From: Tetragonia tetragonoides | Taxonomy: Eukaryota; Streptophyta; Magnoliopsida; Caryophyllales; Aizoaceae | Direction of reading: 5' to 3' | DNA length: 64,000 bases | Assembly: GCA_038025085.1 (NCBI GenBank) | Contig: CM076152.1 | Location: 24,946,001 to 25,010,000, forward strand | In this document: positions 12,157-22,656 of the stretch, one piece after another | Position numbering within the stretch: the first letter of the stretch is position 1 | How the letters are laid out: every line of letters starts with the position of its first letter | Notes under the pieces: generated by a model | Told to the model about the DNA's origin: nothing | Databases searched by the model: none | Seen by the model: the letters and a program-made list of their open reading frames with translations, nothing else | Made by a program: the position numbers and the translations under genes

Positions 12157-12252
12157 CAGGAGAGAGAAAGGAGAAAACGAAAGAGAAAGAGAAAGAGAAA
12201 AGAACGTGAGAAAGAGGAAGAGAAAGAAAAGAAGAGAAAGAAGAGGAGAGAG
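12157..12252. repeat. Purine/pyrimidine tract in the E3 LTR
   Basis: Roughly 95 bp almost purely A and G on the plus strand (gagaaagagaaagag...), with a further GA run at 12318-12358. Just upstream, 11925-12000 is a GGTGGT/ACCACC-rich imperfect palindrome. In the element's sense this lies downstream of the TATA box, so the transcript would start with a CU-rich leader. Confidence 0.6.
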
Positions 12253-12405
12253 TAAGCTAACCAATGGTGATGGTGGCGGCGACCTGGTGGTTTCCGGCGA
12301 CCGGCAGGGGAGAGAAGAGAGAGAGAGAGAGTGGGCGGGTGAGAGAGAGGAGAGATGATGAGGGTTTGATCAAAGTGTGCAAACTGAATAACTCCTCATG
12401 TTTTT

Positions 12406-12415
12406 CTATATATAC
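12406..12415 (-). promoter_or_regulatory. TATA box of the E3 LTR
   Basis: On the minus strand gtatatatag, about 415 bp inside the LTR from its start. Position and sequence suit an LTR promoter firing leftward, away from MAP70. Confidence 0.45.
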
Positions 12416-12824
12416 TCACCCACAAGGATTTTGGTCAATAAAAGTCAAATTAGGAATAAAAGAAATATTCTCATTAATTTAATTGAATAAAACTCTCTCC
12501 GAATAAATAATAAAGAAAATATGAATTCTCTAGACCGTTAAAATCATTTAAATAAAACTCTCAAATAATTTTCTGATTTAAATTGCTAACTAAAACTAAT
12601 TAAAACAATATGAATAATTCTTATTCATATATAAAATATTTTAATTAAACTCCTCAAAATTGATAAATGCCATTTATGAAAGTCTCATAATAATAATTAA
12701 TATTATTATGGCTTTAATTGAATAAATCGAATCCTTGAAATATAATTACGATTTAATCTCCGAAACTATTTATAAATTATTTATAAATAAATATAATAAT
12801 CATAGAAAATATTGGGATATCACA

Positions 12825-13619
12825 TTGACCGGTGAGGAGCCCGTGAGAGAGAGAGAGAGAGAGAGAGTGATATGAATAATAGTGATTGGTGGGAGTAATG
12901 GAGGTTGGAGGAAGAGAGAATTAATGGGTAAATGAATTCACATGAAAATGATAAACACACGTGAAAGGAACAAGTTGGGGGTAATCTCGTCAGATCCAAT
13001 TGTTAGTGACCAAATTTAACCCTATTAACTAGAATTCGGTCATTTGGTACTCTTTGTCAAAAAAATTGGACTAAAAATCCCAACGACTTTTAACATTTAA
13101 TGTACTTTCCTACAAATTTACAAAAAAAAAATGTACTTCCCCACAAAAATATACAAACTTAAGATAGTTTTCAACAAAAAAATTCTTTATTTTTGGATGA
13201 TTCTCCTTTTTAGATTTTTGGCCACAATACGATAGATGAATTCGGCAATTCACCCATTTACAATGTAGAAAAAAGAAAAAGAAAAAAAACCTCCTCTTCA
13301 TCCACGATACCTCTCACAGACAGTCACCTCACAGAGTGTTTATTTTCCATTTCCATCTCCATCTGTAAGACTGATAAGCAGCATTTCATTAGATCCACGG
13401 TAGTATCCAGCAGGGGCACATTTAAAAAAAAACAAAAACCCCAACTCCAAAATCAGATTTCAAATAACTCCATTTTAAGTCTAACAGAGAAAGAGAGGAG
13501 AGAGAGAAAGAATCTTTGCTCCAACAGAGCAGGCATTACCTTGCGGTGATACATTATAAATCTGTGACAAGAAGAAAAAGAAGAATACTTTGTCGGGGGC
13601 GGGGGGCGGGAGGGCCGAC
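12825..13619 (+). promoter_or_regulatory. Promoter and 5' UTR region of MAP70
   Basis: The 795 bp between the E3 LTR and the MAP70 ATG. It holds a (GA)n run at 12845-12867, a poly(T)-like stretch near 13110-13300, and from about 13310 a C/T-rich then GA-rich leader (gagaaagagaggagagagag, 13488-13510) typical of plant 5' UTRs. No clear TATA box is visible, so the transcription start cannot be placed. Confidence 0.45.
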
Positions 13620-16600
13620 ATGGCCGAGGTTTCCGGCGAGGTAGGTGGTGACAGTAGTGGTCTTTCTCCGGCGACTGCAGCTCCCGTTCCGATTCCGACT
13701 CCGACGCCACTTGTAGTGTCGGGATCGTTCAAGGAAGGTAAGAGCTCTTCGAAGCGACGGCCATTGAGGAGACCGAGCCTCGACGCCGACGATTTCCTTA
13801 ACCTTCTCCATGGTTCGGATCCGGTGAAGGTGGAGCTGAATCGGCTCGAGAATGAAGTGAGAGGTGACAGTTCTCGATCCCAATTTCGATCTTTTGAGTT
13901 TGTTGTCGTCGTCGTTGTTGTTGTTGTTGTTGTTGTTGTTATGTTTATGTTATTTTATTTTGAGATTTGCAGATAAAGACCGGGAGCTGTGTGAGGCGGT
14001 TGCGGAAATCAAAGCGTTGTGGTTGTCTGAACGCCTGAGAGAGAAGGCTGTTGAAGAGGTTTGAATGACTGTCAACCTTTTTTCCGTTGAGATTTTTGCT
14101 TGTAATCTCAAATTTCAATTTCATCACTTTGTTTTTAGGACCACTTTGTTGAGATCTGTATGAGTGCTGTACGACATTAGATGGGAACTTGTGTTTTCTG
14201 TTGCTGGGTTTCTTGAACTTTGGAATGGCCACGTTGGGTTGTATGTTTAGTGTACAAAGACAATATGCAATTGCTGTGTTGTGCTTGAGTCCTTTGTTAA
14301 GAAACTGTGGGTTTTGATAAGGATGCTGAATAGTTGAGGAAATGTGGTGTGCTTTTAGTTCTTCAGGAAACGGCGGTTTTGATGGGGATGCTAACCAATT
14401 ATGCAAATGTGGGATGCATGAAGTGATGTCTGGAATCCTTTTGATATTTTAATTTGTTTACACTTCTGATGGTATCTAAAAAGCACAACGTCTAATGTTG
14501 CAAAATGACCAGAGGCGGTATAGCAATTTTTACTCTAACGCTTGATGTGCATTTTCCATGTGAGAACATGTACCAATGGGGATAAAACTGAATGATGTTC
14601 AAAGATTATCTTTTTGCATGATCCGCAATCTGGATTAGCCCAAGGGGTATGGCCTTATGGGCCTCATAGAGTGGAAATGGAGAAAAGTCACCAGATTATC
14701 CTATTAAAGGAGTAAAATCACTACTATGCTTGTTTGTTCTGCAGTTCATCGTGGTTTTCTGAGTTTGGTGTTACGATGGCGTCATCTTGTTTTGAGGCTC
14801 TTGTTTGGATCCCTGATGATCTAACTCATATCTTCTCATGGTGACAATTATATATGAGGTTCTGACGGTTTCCAGGGAAGGGGGGATCCTTTTGTTGTTT
14901 CTGGATGTAATTATGTGCAATTTGGTACATTGTTGGTTGCTTTCATGTTCCATAGGATGAGCTATCAGCTGCATCAGGATTAGTTATGAAAAATGCTTGT
15001 TATCTCATCCATGTGTAGCATGCTCAGGTTATTACTTTGTCCGAGCTTCTACTCAAGTACTTTTGTTGCATTATAATGAATGACTTCTAAACTGTTTGTT
15101 TCCAAACTTGTCCATTCCCTTCGTAAAGGCTGAATCTTTCTTCTTTATGATGTCCCTGAAACTTTAGCTCACTGAAGAATTGGCGAAGGTGGATGAAAAA
15201 CTTAAACTAACTGAAAATGTTTTAGAAAGCAAGGTAAAGTCTCGAACTCTGGTGGCTCTACCTGATATATACATAATTTGATTGATGCTGGCTTATGTAT
15301 ATCTAAACAGAACTCAAAATCTTTCAGAATCTAGAAATTAAGAAAATAAATGAAGAGAAGAAGGCCTCCATGGCAGCTCAATTTGCTGCAGAAGCAACCC
15401 TGAGAAGGGTCCATGCCGCTCAAAAAGACGATGACATGCCTCCAATTGAAGCCATTCTTGCACCTTTAGAAGCTGAACTTAAGCTTGCTCGACAAGAGGT
15501 TTGGTCCTTTTCACACATTATACAAGTAGTACAAGTTTATAATGCTAGTGTAGTAAACACTATCATCTGTGATTTCAGATTGCTAAGCTGCAGGATGACA
15601 ACAAAGCATTAGATCGTCTTACTAAATCAAAAGAAGCTGCTTTATTGGAAGCTGAGAGGACAGTTCAGGCTGCCTTGGCTAAAGCTTCTATGGTGGATGA
15701 TCTCCAGAATAAAAACCAGGAGTTGATGAAACAGATTGAAATCTGTCAGGTAATAGCATCATGTCTGTTATTCAAATTTCTGCCACTTGATAGGGCTTTT
15801 GCTGTATGCATTCTGGGTTCAGTTTCTCTGAGTGACATAGATTTATGTTTTAAATGCTTGTGTCTGTTAGGAAGAAAACAAGATATTGGACAAAATGCAT
15901 CGACAGAAGGTTTCTGAAGTGGAAAGGCTTACCCAAACGGTACGAGAACTGGAGGAGGCTGTTCTAGCTGGTGGTGCAGCTGCTAATGCAGTTAGAGATT
16001 ACCAGCGGAAAATGCAAGAAATGAATGTAATGTTCGAGTTCTTTGTGACTTACCAACAGGAGGATACTTGATTATTATTCTCTTGATAACCTTTATGTTA
16101 TTTTGTTATGTTTTGGTCCCTATGTTGCGCGGACATGGAAACAGGGAAACGGAAACGTAAACAAGGGAAACACGGTGGAAAACTAGGAAACACAAAAGGA
16201 GAGCGAAAATTAATATTTGTTGCTTAATAAAACCTAAAATTATGTTGATTATCACTAATAATAACATAAATAAATTATTCTTTAGAGTTAATTTCAGCAA
16301 TATTTGAGAAATTTAAGAAAATCAAGGTAATATTAGGTTTAGTGGTCAATGAGTGGGAAAATTCTTGTTTAGATACAGAAGTTTCGCCAAAGTTTCCTTG
16401 AGTTTCCAAGTTTACAATGTTTCTGAAATGGAAAATGTGACCTCATGAGAATTTTTGGTGCATCAGAGTTTACTTCTCTAACATGAGTCACAAGATCTTT
16501 TGCTGAGTTCACATTCGAACATTGAGGTATTTGATTCTATTCTTCGGGCTTGCAGGACGAAAGGAAAACCCTTGACAGGGAGCTGGCTCGTGCGAAGGTA

Positions 16601-19600
16601 ACTGCTAATAGAGTGGCTACAGTTGTAGCTAATGAATGGAAAGATGCAAACGACAAGGTGATGCCAGTAAAGCAGTGGTTGGAAGAGCGGAGAATTCTAC
16701 AGGTAATCTTTGGATGACATGTTTGCTCTTGCTGTCTACTTTACAGTTTACACAGACGCACATCAATTTTGTAGTATTACTTTCCAAGTCTCCTAGTATT
16801 TACTTGTCATTTACTACTTCTATTCCAAAAATGTTCTTCACTCTGGGTCTTTAAAAACAGCCTCTCCTTTATCTCATCTAGTTGGGGCTAAGGCAATATA
16901 AACCTAGAGTCTGGACCTCCCAAACCCTGACAGTGGGTGATCCTTACTGGGGGTTTTTGTAGTATTGTCTACTTCACAGAATTATATTCAGAAAGCTGGT
17001 GATTGGAGCAATTTACTAATTCTTTTTGTTATTTCTTTTTTTTTATAACCATGTTGACGCTTGTTTTTATGTATTGGTCCATTAAAACTATACATGCAGG
17101 GAGAAATGCAGCAACTTAGGGATAAACTTGCTATAGTTGAGCGAACAGCAAAATCTGAAGCACAGTTGAAAGTAAGATTTAAATTCCTTGGGAATAGGTC
17201 CTTGGCTATCTGATATGTTCTTTAAAGTCACAGTTAAAATTAGTTTGTCATGTTTACCCTACAGGATAAATATCAACTACGCCTCAAAGTCTTAGAAGAG
17301 AGCCTGAGAGGACCTTCAACTAATAGTAACCGATCCACTGCTGAGGGGAGGAGTATAAGTAATGGACGTCGCCAATCCCTTGGTGGCATTGATGCCATGA
17401 CTAAAGCCAACGGCTTTTTACCAAAGAGAGCACCATCTCTTCAGTCAAGGACTTCTTTAACTTCCAGTGCCAGTATGGTGTTAAGACATGCCAAGGGGGT
17501 CTCAAAGTCATTTGATGGTGGTTCAAGGTCATTCGATAGGAGTAAAATCATGTTAAATGGAACCAGTCGATGTTACACTGTCAATCAGCCTTGTGAGGCA
17601 TCGAAGGACAGTGAAGCTCAGAATACCTGTAAAGAAAATTCTGATGCAAAGACGGATGAATCACAAGCAGCTGATAAAGAGGATAATGTGCCTGGTGTAT
17701 TATATGACCTGATACAAAAGGAAGTCATTGCTCTAAGGAAGGCTGGTCTTGAAAAAGATCAAAGTCTCAAAGACAAGGATGATGCAATTGAGGTTGCTAT
17801 CTTTTTGCACTTTCTCTCATATTTTTCGATCCATTGCCTGCATTTAATATGAGCTTTAAATTTTACATTATCTGCTCAGATGCTAGCGAAGAAAGTAGAG
17901 ACTTTAACCAAAGCTATGGAGGTTGAGGCAAAAAAGATGCGGAGGGAAGTAGCTGCTATGGAGAAGGAGGTTACTGCCATGCGCATGGAGAAGGAGCAAG
18001 AGAATAGGGCCAAGCGCTTTGGTAACGCTAAGGGACCCATGTCCAGTTCTCAGCTGCTTGCTGGAAGGTAAGTGTCACAAAGTTCTTCAGCTGGATTCTG
18101 CGTTTTACATTTCTTGTGTTCCCCTAGCTGATAACGGTAGCTGAAATCTGATAGTTGTCAATAATCAATCAGATAAATGAGTATATGAGGTTTCCATATT
18201 GATTTTTAAGCTTCTGTACAATGCATTCCATATTTATTAAATGTGGACAGTGGACTCGTGGAAAATTTTTCTATCACAATTTCAAATTGTAATTCCCCGT
18301 CCTGGCAGAGTTAAAACTTTACTAGTGAGCACTTTTCAAAGCTTCGATTATATTTTCTTTTAGATAACATAGGTGTCCAAGCGTCAACGCTCAGATTATA
18401 AAACTGTGTTGTTTGTTAAATGCCTCAGTAAACTGTTGTATTTGCTAACTGAATTTCACCGAAAGTATGGAAAACTTACTGGTGGATTCTTACATATTAC
18501 TTTCCACTGGTCATCTATTTTGTCAAACCTTTATCAGTCACCCTTCAGTTGCTCTTGTCCAGCTTCCTGTTAGAAATGATTATTGAGGCAGCAGTGTGCT
18601 GCGATAACTTCTGTCCAACTTATCTCAGTTTAAATTGCACAAGTCATGAACGTGCACGTGCTGCTCAACTCACTCACTCACTCACTCACTCACTCACCCA
18701 CTCACCCACTCACCCACTCACCCACTACTCATTCATTTATCCATTCATCCACTCTTCCATTTATTCTACTCTGTCAACTATTTACAAAACTTTTCGATGT
18801 TGCTTCCGTGGGTCTATCAGATATAACCTCTCTACTAAGCGACTAAATAGGGGTAAGGCTGGTAGGGGTAAGGCTAGGTCTATCAGATATAACATCTCCA
18901 CTGTCTTAGGCCATGTGTAGTTCAATGTTGTGCTCGCCAGGTCCACAGTCGACCCTCAAACCGCCACAAGCTTTCTTCGTGTGTGTATTTACACAGTCCT
19001 TTGGAAAGTTCTGACCTCTGAGGATGTCATCCGTTGTATACGAAGGAACGAAAATATTGTCCAATATGCAACATCTTGGCAGCCAAGACTTTTTGTTTTT
19101 GGACTTGCTGAACCACAACACCTGGATACATTGTTGGGTGTCAAATTACTTGGCGGTCCCTGCTAATACAAACAGGGTGACATGACCAATTGACACGTGA
19201 TGAAAGTGGCGACAAGCAGTCATACAGTCGACAAACTTAACTCTGTGATAGCCATGACCCATTGCGTTACGCCCTTAGCACCCCCTTTTCGTGATGTTGT
19301 CACCTATTAATGAAAACACAATTGTTCCTTCTTTGCATAGTAGTATTCAAATGATTAGGGGGATGAGTGTACAAGCAATAAATTAAGGATTCAAATCTGC
19401 CAGCTCATCCCATAAGTGGCCAGTTACATGTGGGTTATGGGCCTACAGTTAAATAAGAACCAAATGAGGGCTGCTGAGTGCTGTTTGTCTGTAGAACATG
19501 TACTAATCCTTGAGGAATGTCCTCTGGAATATCCTGCAGCAGATTCTTCTCCAGTAGCCGAGAGGATAAGGTTATAGAGGTGGCTTTGACGGAGGTAATG

Positions 19601-21445
19601 GCAGTGAATATGTGGCCGCCGTAAGCTGAATTTGGCTAGGGGGTAGCCGGGTAGGTCCGTAGGTAGTAACAGATTGCACTACAACACCAATGACTTCATA
19701 GATCGCAATGAATGTGATTAGACACTGATACATACCCCCTTAATATCACACTGATTGACAATCAAGGTAACCTTCCCAAAAGTTCAATAATCCATAAATA
19801 GCATTTGGTATAGGGAGGTTTTTATTTTTTACCCAAACACTGAGTCGTTGAATAACAAATAATCTAGTGTCCTGATATATCTAGACTACTACTATACCAA
19901 TTCTGATGAAACCACTGAGTTTCCAAGTGGTACTTTTGCAGGGAGTAAAATTTAAATTTATATCTGATTCACATTAGAAACTGGAACTACTTAATTTCCA
20001 AGTGTTGCTTTTGTATTTTGTCCATTGATCTTCAAGTCTAATCTCAACCTTTCCATGCATTTTGTATAAGTTTGTTATAGACCTGAAGTTTTTTCTTTGC
20101 TAGTTTTGCATCGGATGATAAGACTATATCTAGCGGAAAATATTGACGCTTTTTCCTGGCAAGCAACTCCATTATGTCTGAAGCCTTGGGCAACATTGAA
20201 GTATCTTATTCAGAATTTTTCTGTTGGTATTCACGTTAATAGATAGAATCCGTAGGTATTTACGTATCTCTTCCAATTTAGGCATTCTGTTTCCGTCCGT
20301 CTCGCACTGCCAGATCCAGCCCCTTCCCCCCACCCAAAAAAGAAAAAAATTTATAAAACACCCCATAACGCCTACACTGACCACAAACAGAAAGCCATTG
20401 TGTCTCTTGTATTTGACTAGAACCCCTTTCTTCCCTTCTAAAACCATTCACTTACTGCCATACTTGACATATGTCTTTGTTGATCCGAAAGACAGTTGCG
20501 ATCTCCTGCTCTATGTTGAGCCAAAGGCTGCCTGTTCAGTTAAAAGTCTCAATACACTTTTCTGAGTTCTTATTACTCACCTTATACTGTCTACCACAAC
20601 CATGCTTCCTATCCAGTTTCATTCTTTTTGCTTTGTGGCTCAGTGATTGAAGATTGATCAACAATTACATCAGTAGAAGAGCTACAAGTTGGGAAGATAG
20701 TGGGGAATGGTTGTTACGATAAATCAGTACAACAACAACAACCCAGTAAATGTCCCGCCGAGGGCGGGGTTTGGGGAGGTCCAGATGTACGCAGCCTTAC
20801 CCCTAACTAGTCGCCTAGTAGAGAGGCTGTTTCCGATGTTACGATAAATCAGTCTTGCACATAAATGGTCTACTTGTTCTCCGAAGACTTCTTTTCTTCT
20901 CTTCTGGGTGCCGATTGATGATCCTTATGTCAGTGGTTTTCTTGAATCCCGAATTGATATGAAATCCAGTTGGCATGTTTTTTGTCATCTAAATTAGGGA
21001 AAATTGGGTGAAAACTACCTTAAGAGTTTTAATCGTAAAAGGTAGTTTCAAAAAATAAATAAATAAAAGGTAGTTTTCCGCAACTTTTCCACTAAATTAA
21101 ACGTTTGTTTTGGTTTATGGTTTTCATACGGCATGATGATTTCAACAAGGGTCCAGTTCTCTTAATTTGCTCTGGTACTTGTTCTGGAACCATCATAGAA
21201 CGTTCTATCTGGTCCAGCTGACCATACCACAGATAAGTATTCAGTAGTATAACTTTGACATAATTTGGTACTAACTATCATGATCAGACTCGTGATACTT
21301 GAAGTAGGCCTTGAATGTCACAAGAGTGGTGTATTGTGATACATTGGCTAGAAAATATGAATTCAAAGGCTAACCTTTTTTGAGCTAATTGTGATCCCTG
21401 TGCAGGACTGCCACACGAGGTGGATTAACACGCAGCACCCAGTGA
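13620..21445 (+). CDS. MAP70: Microtubule-associated protein 70 (MAP70)
   Basis: Plant-specific coiled-coil protein that decorates cortical microtubules. Exons: 13620-13863, 13973-14058, 15168-15233, 15328-15498, 15579-15749, 15871-16026, 16556-16702, 17100-17171, 17265-17792, 17880-18067, 21406-21445. All junctions are GT-AG and the joined frame is open for 622 codons, the family's usual size. The ATG at 13620 is preferred to an in-frame TTG 30 bp upstream. Exon 1 carries RRPSLDADDFLNLLHGSDP. Exons 2-8 encode the long coiled-coil region (motifs AAQFAAEATLRRVHAAQKDD, LAGGAAANAVRDYQRK, VMPVKQWLEERR). Exon 9 is a Ser-rich linker followed by VPGVLYDLIQKEV, exon 10 a Lys/Glu-rich helix, and exon 11 a short basic tail ending in Gln. 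A Trp (TGG at 14020) stands where relatives have Arg (LRLSER). It appears intact. Which MAP70 paralogue it is cannot be said. Confidence 0.95.
13899..13940 (+). repeat. (GTC)n/(GTT)n microsatellite in MAP70 intron 1
   Basis: Trinucleotide run (gtcgtcgtcg then ttgttgttg...) about 32 bp before the acceptor of the 109 bp intron 13864-13972. It serves as part of a T-rich, acceptor-side tract. Confidence 0.85.
14059..15167 (+). other. MAP70 intron 2
   Basis: 1.1 kb intron, GT at 14059 and AG at 15166-15167. No repeat or ORF with recognisable similarity. Confidence 0.85.
16118..16445. repeat. GGAAAC-rich segment in MAP70 intron 6
   Basis: Inside intron 6 (16027-16555). The left end carries repeated ggaaac words (gcggacatggaaacagggaaacggaaac) and the right end inverted ones (gtttccttgagtttcc, near 16390-16410), with AT-rich DNA between. 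It could be a small decayed inverted-repeat element, but no clear TSD was found. Confidence 0.3.
18667..18726 (+). repeat. (ACTC)n / (ACCCACTC)n microsatellite
   Basis: About seven actc units followed by four cccactca-type 8 bp units, then looser cattcatt repeats to about 18760. It lies inside MAP70 intron 10. Confidence 0.9.
18810..18900 (-). mobile_element. SINE-tail fragment, minus strand
   Basis: Reverse complement of the element at 20729-20836: read on the minus strand it gives cagccttacccctatttagtc, then gcttagtagagagg and ending tctgatagaccc. A partial second copy (taggggtaaggctaggtcta...) follows at 18863-18900, so the fragment is partly duplicated. No TSD was seen. Confidence 0.6.
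20729..20836 (+). mobile_element. SINE-like short retroposon with 17 bp TSD
   Basis: A 108 bp insertion starting acaacaacaacaaccc and holding the widespread angiosperm SINE tail (ggggaggtccagatgtacgc, agccttacccctaac, gagaggctgtttccga). It is flanked by a perfect 17 bp direct repeat, tgttacgataaatcagt, at 20712-20728 and 20837-20853, which marks target-primed retroposition. No pol III A/B boxes are visible, so it is probably truncated. It lies in MAP70 intron 10 in the sense direction. Confidence 0.75.
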
Positions 21446-22310
21446 CTACTTGTCCGTTGCAGATTTAGAAGGTCTAAGCAGTGAGCTGGAAAGTTGTACT
21501 GAGATGTGCCCTTTCGTAATTCTTTATATTTTATCTGGTGGTTGATTATGAATGCAATCAGCATGTTGGTAATCCTTTATTCAGTGGTGATCCTTGCATC
21601 CTTAATTGGTATGCTTCTGACGTAGACTGCAACCCATGTGAGTTCTCAGCTCAAGGATCTTGAAGTGACTAACCTTATTCCAAGAATGGCAGTGGTGTGC
21701 TTATTGTATAGATAGGGATACCGGGCTTCCATCTCTTATTTGGAGCCTCTTGTATTTGTAGTTTGCAGCTAGTGTGATGTTTCCGGTTTGTTAATATTCT
21801 TGGAATCAGATCAGATCAGATTTATGCTACTGCTTCTTTTGTTCAATGATTTGGTCGTGTTTGAGCTAATCCTGGAATCACGTCAACTTCGATTCCTTTG
21901 ACAATTATGGAGTATTATTTATTATAATATGATAATTCTAGTTTTGTATAGTTTGACGATCTCCTGATCCTTTTAAGCTTATGATGCAAAGTGATTCTGC
22001 CACTTACTTTTCATTTTGTTTGTGTACCCCACTTCTACTTGGCCACAGACCCAGAATGTTTGCTTGGTTTCTAACTTTCTATAAAAATAGTGAGCTCAAA
22101 AAAAAAAAAGGTTGTAAAAATAGTATGCCGATTTTGAGCGTTCGAAAATTCCTCAACTTTTTCAATATTTGTTCTTCTAGGAAATATCAACCCAAAATTT
22201 GCACCTGAAATCGTTTGTAAGCTAAAAAATATTCATATTAGGATGTAAGAACAATTGAAAGAATTTCCTTGTTTGATGCAAAAGATGTCACTCATTTTTA
22301 AAAGAGTAGG
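21446..22310 (+). other. MAP70 3' UTR and downstream flank
   Basis: Sequence after the stop codon. The first ~450 bp are T-rich with tgta/ttgtaat words usual for plant 3' ends. No sharp poly(A) signal could be fixed. It ends at the 8 bp target duplication of the hAT-like element. Confidence 0.5.
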
Positions 22311-22656
22311 TTGTATGTAAGGCTGCATACCGGTCTAAACCCGAACTGGAATGAGCCAAACTGAACTAGATCGAAGAATCGAAAAATGAGGACCGATGAC
22401 TGGATTGAGCAACTCATGTCAATTGCCCGGACCGGACCGATCTGACCGCTCTAAATCCAGACTCGCCCGACTAAGATCGGTCTTAGTTTTACTTATATTT
22501 AGTTTTTTTCATTCATTTTGTATCTGAACATGACCTGTATTTCCTTCATTTTGTAGCTAAACCTTAACTTCTCTCCTCCACTCTATTTCTTCCCTTGTAG
22601 AGCCTAAACCCCTTCCAATTTTATTACCCTTAAATTTGTAAAAAAATAAATAAATA

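Larger units (their letters stand above)
10125..12824 (-). repeat. 5' LTR of chromovirus-like element E3 (2.7 kb)
   Basis: Minus-strand LTR with ends TGTGATATCCC (at 12824) and GGGGATGTTACA (at 10125), a matching terminal inverted repeat. The length fits Tekay/Del-type LTRs. It contains a TATA box near 12406-12415 and a long purine tract on the plus strand (12157-12252). Its outer end lies 795 bp upstream of the MAP70 start codon and it is divergently oriented, so its promoter points away from the gene. The 3' LTR is not in the window. Confidence 0.75.
18068..21405 (+). other. MAP70 intron 10 (3.3 kb)
   Basis: Donor GTAAGT at 18068, acceptor tgtgcag ending at 21405. It separates the last 40 coding bases from the rest of the gene. 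It contains an (ACTC)n microsatellite and two SINE tails in opposite orientation (18810-18900 and 20729-20836). Nothing recognised in 18900-20700 or 20854-21400. Confidence 0.85.

Noticed and set aside
12157..12358. Plus-strand Arg/Glu/Lys-rich ORFs
   Set aside because: They only translate the GA-rich tract of the E3 LTR.
13590..13619. Start of MAP70 at the upstream TTG
   Set aside because: An in-frame ATG at 13620 follows, plant nuclear genes start with ATG, and the extra Gly-rich codons do not match the family.
13453..13883. Several minus-strand ORFs overlapping MAP70 exon 1
   Set aside because: Shadows of the GC-rich first exon with no independent similarity.
18667..18760. Telomere-like repeat
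   Set aside because: The unit is ACTC/ACCCACTC, not TTTAGGG; a simple microsatellite.
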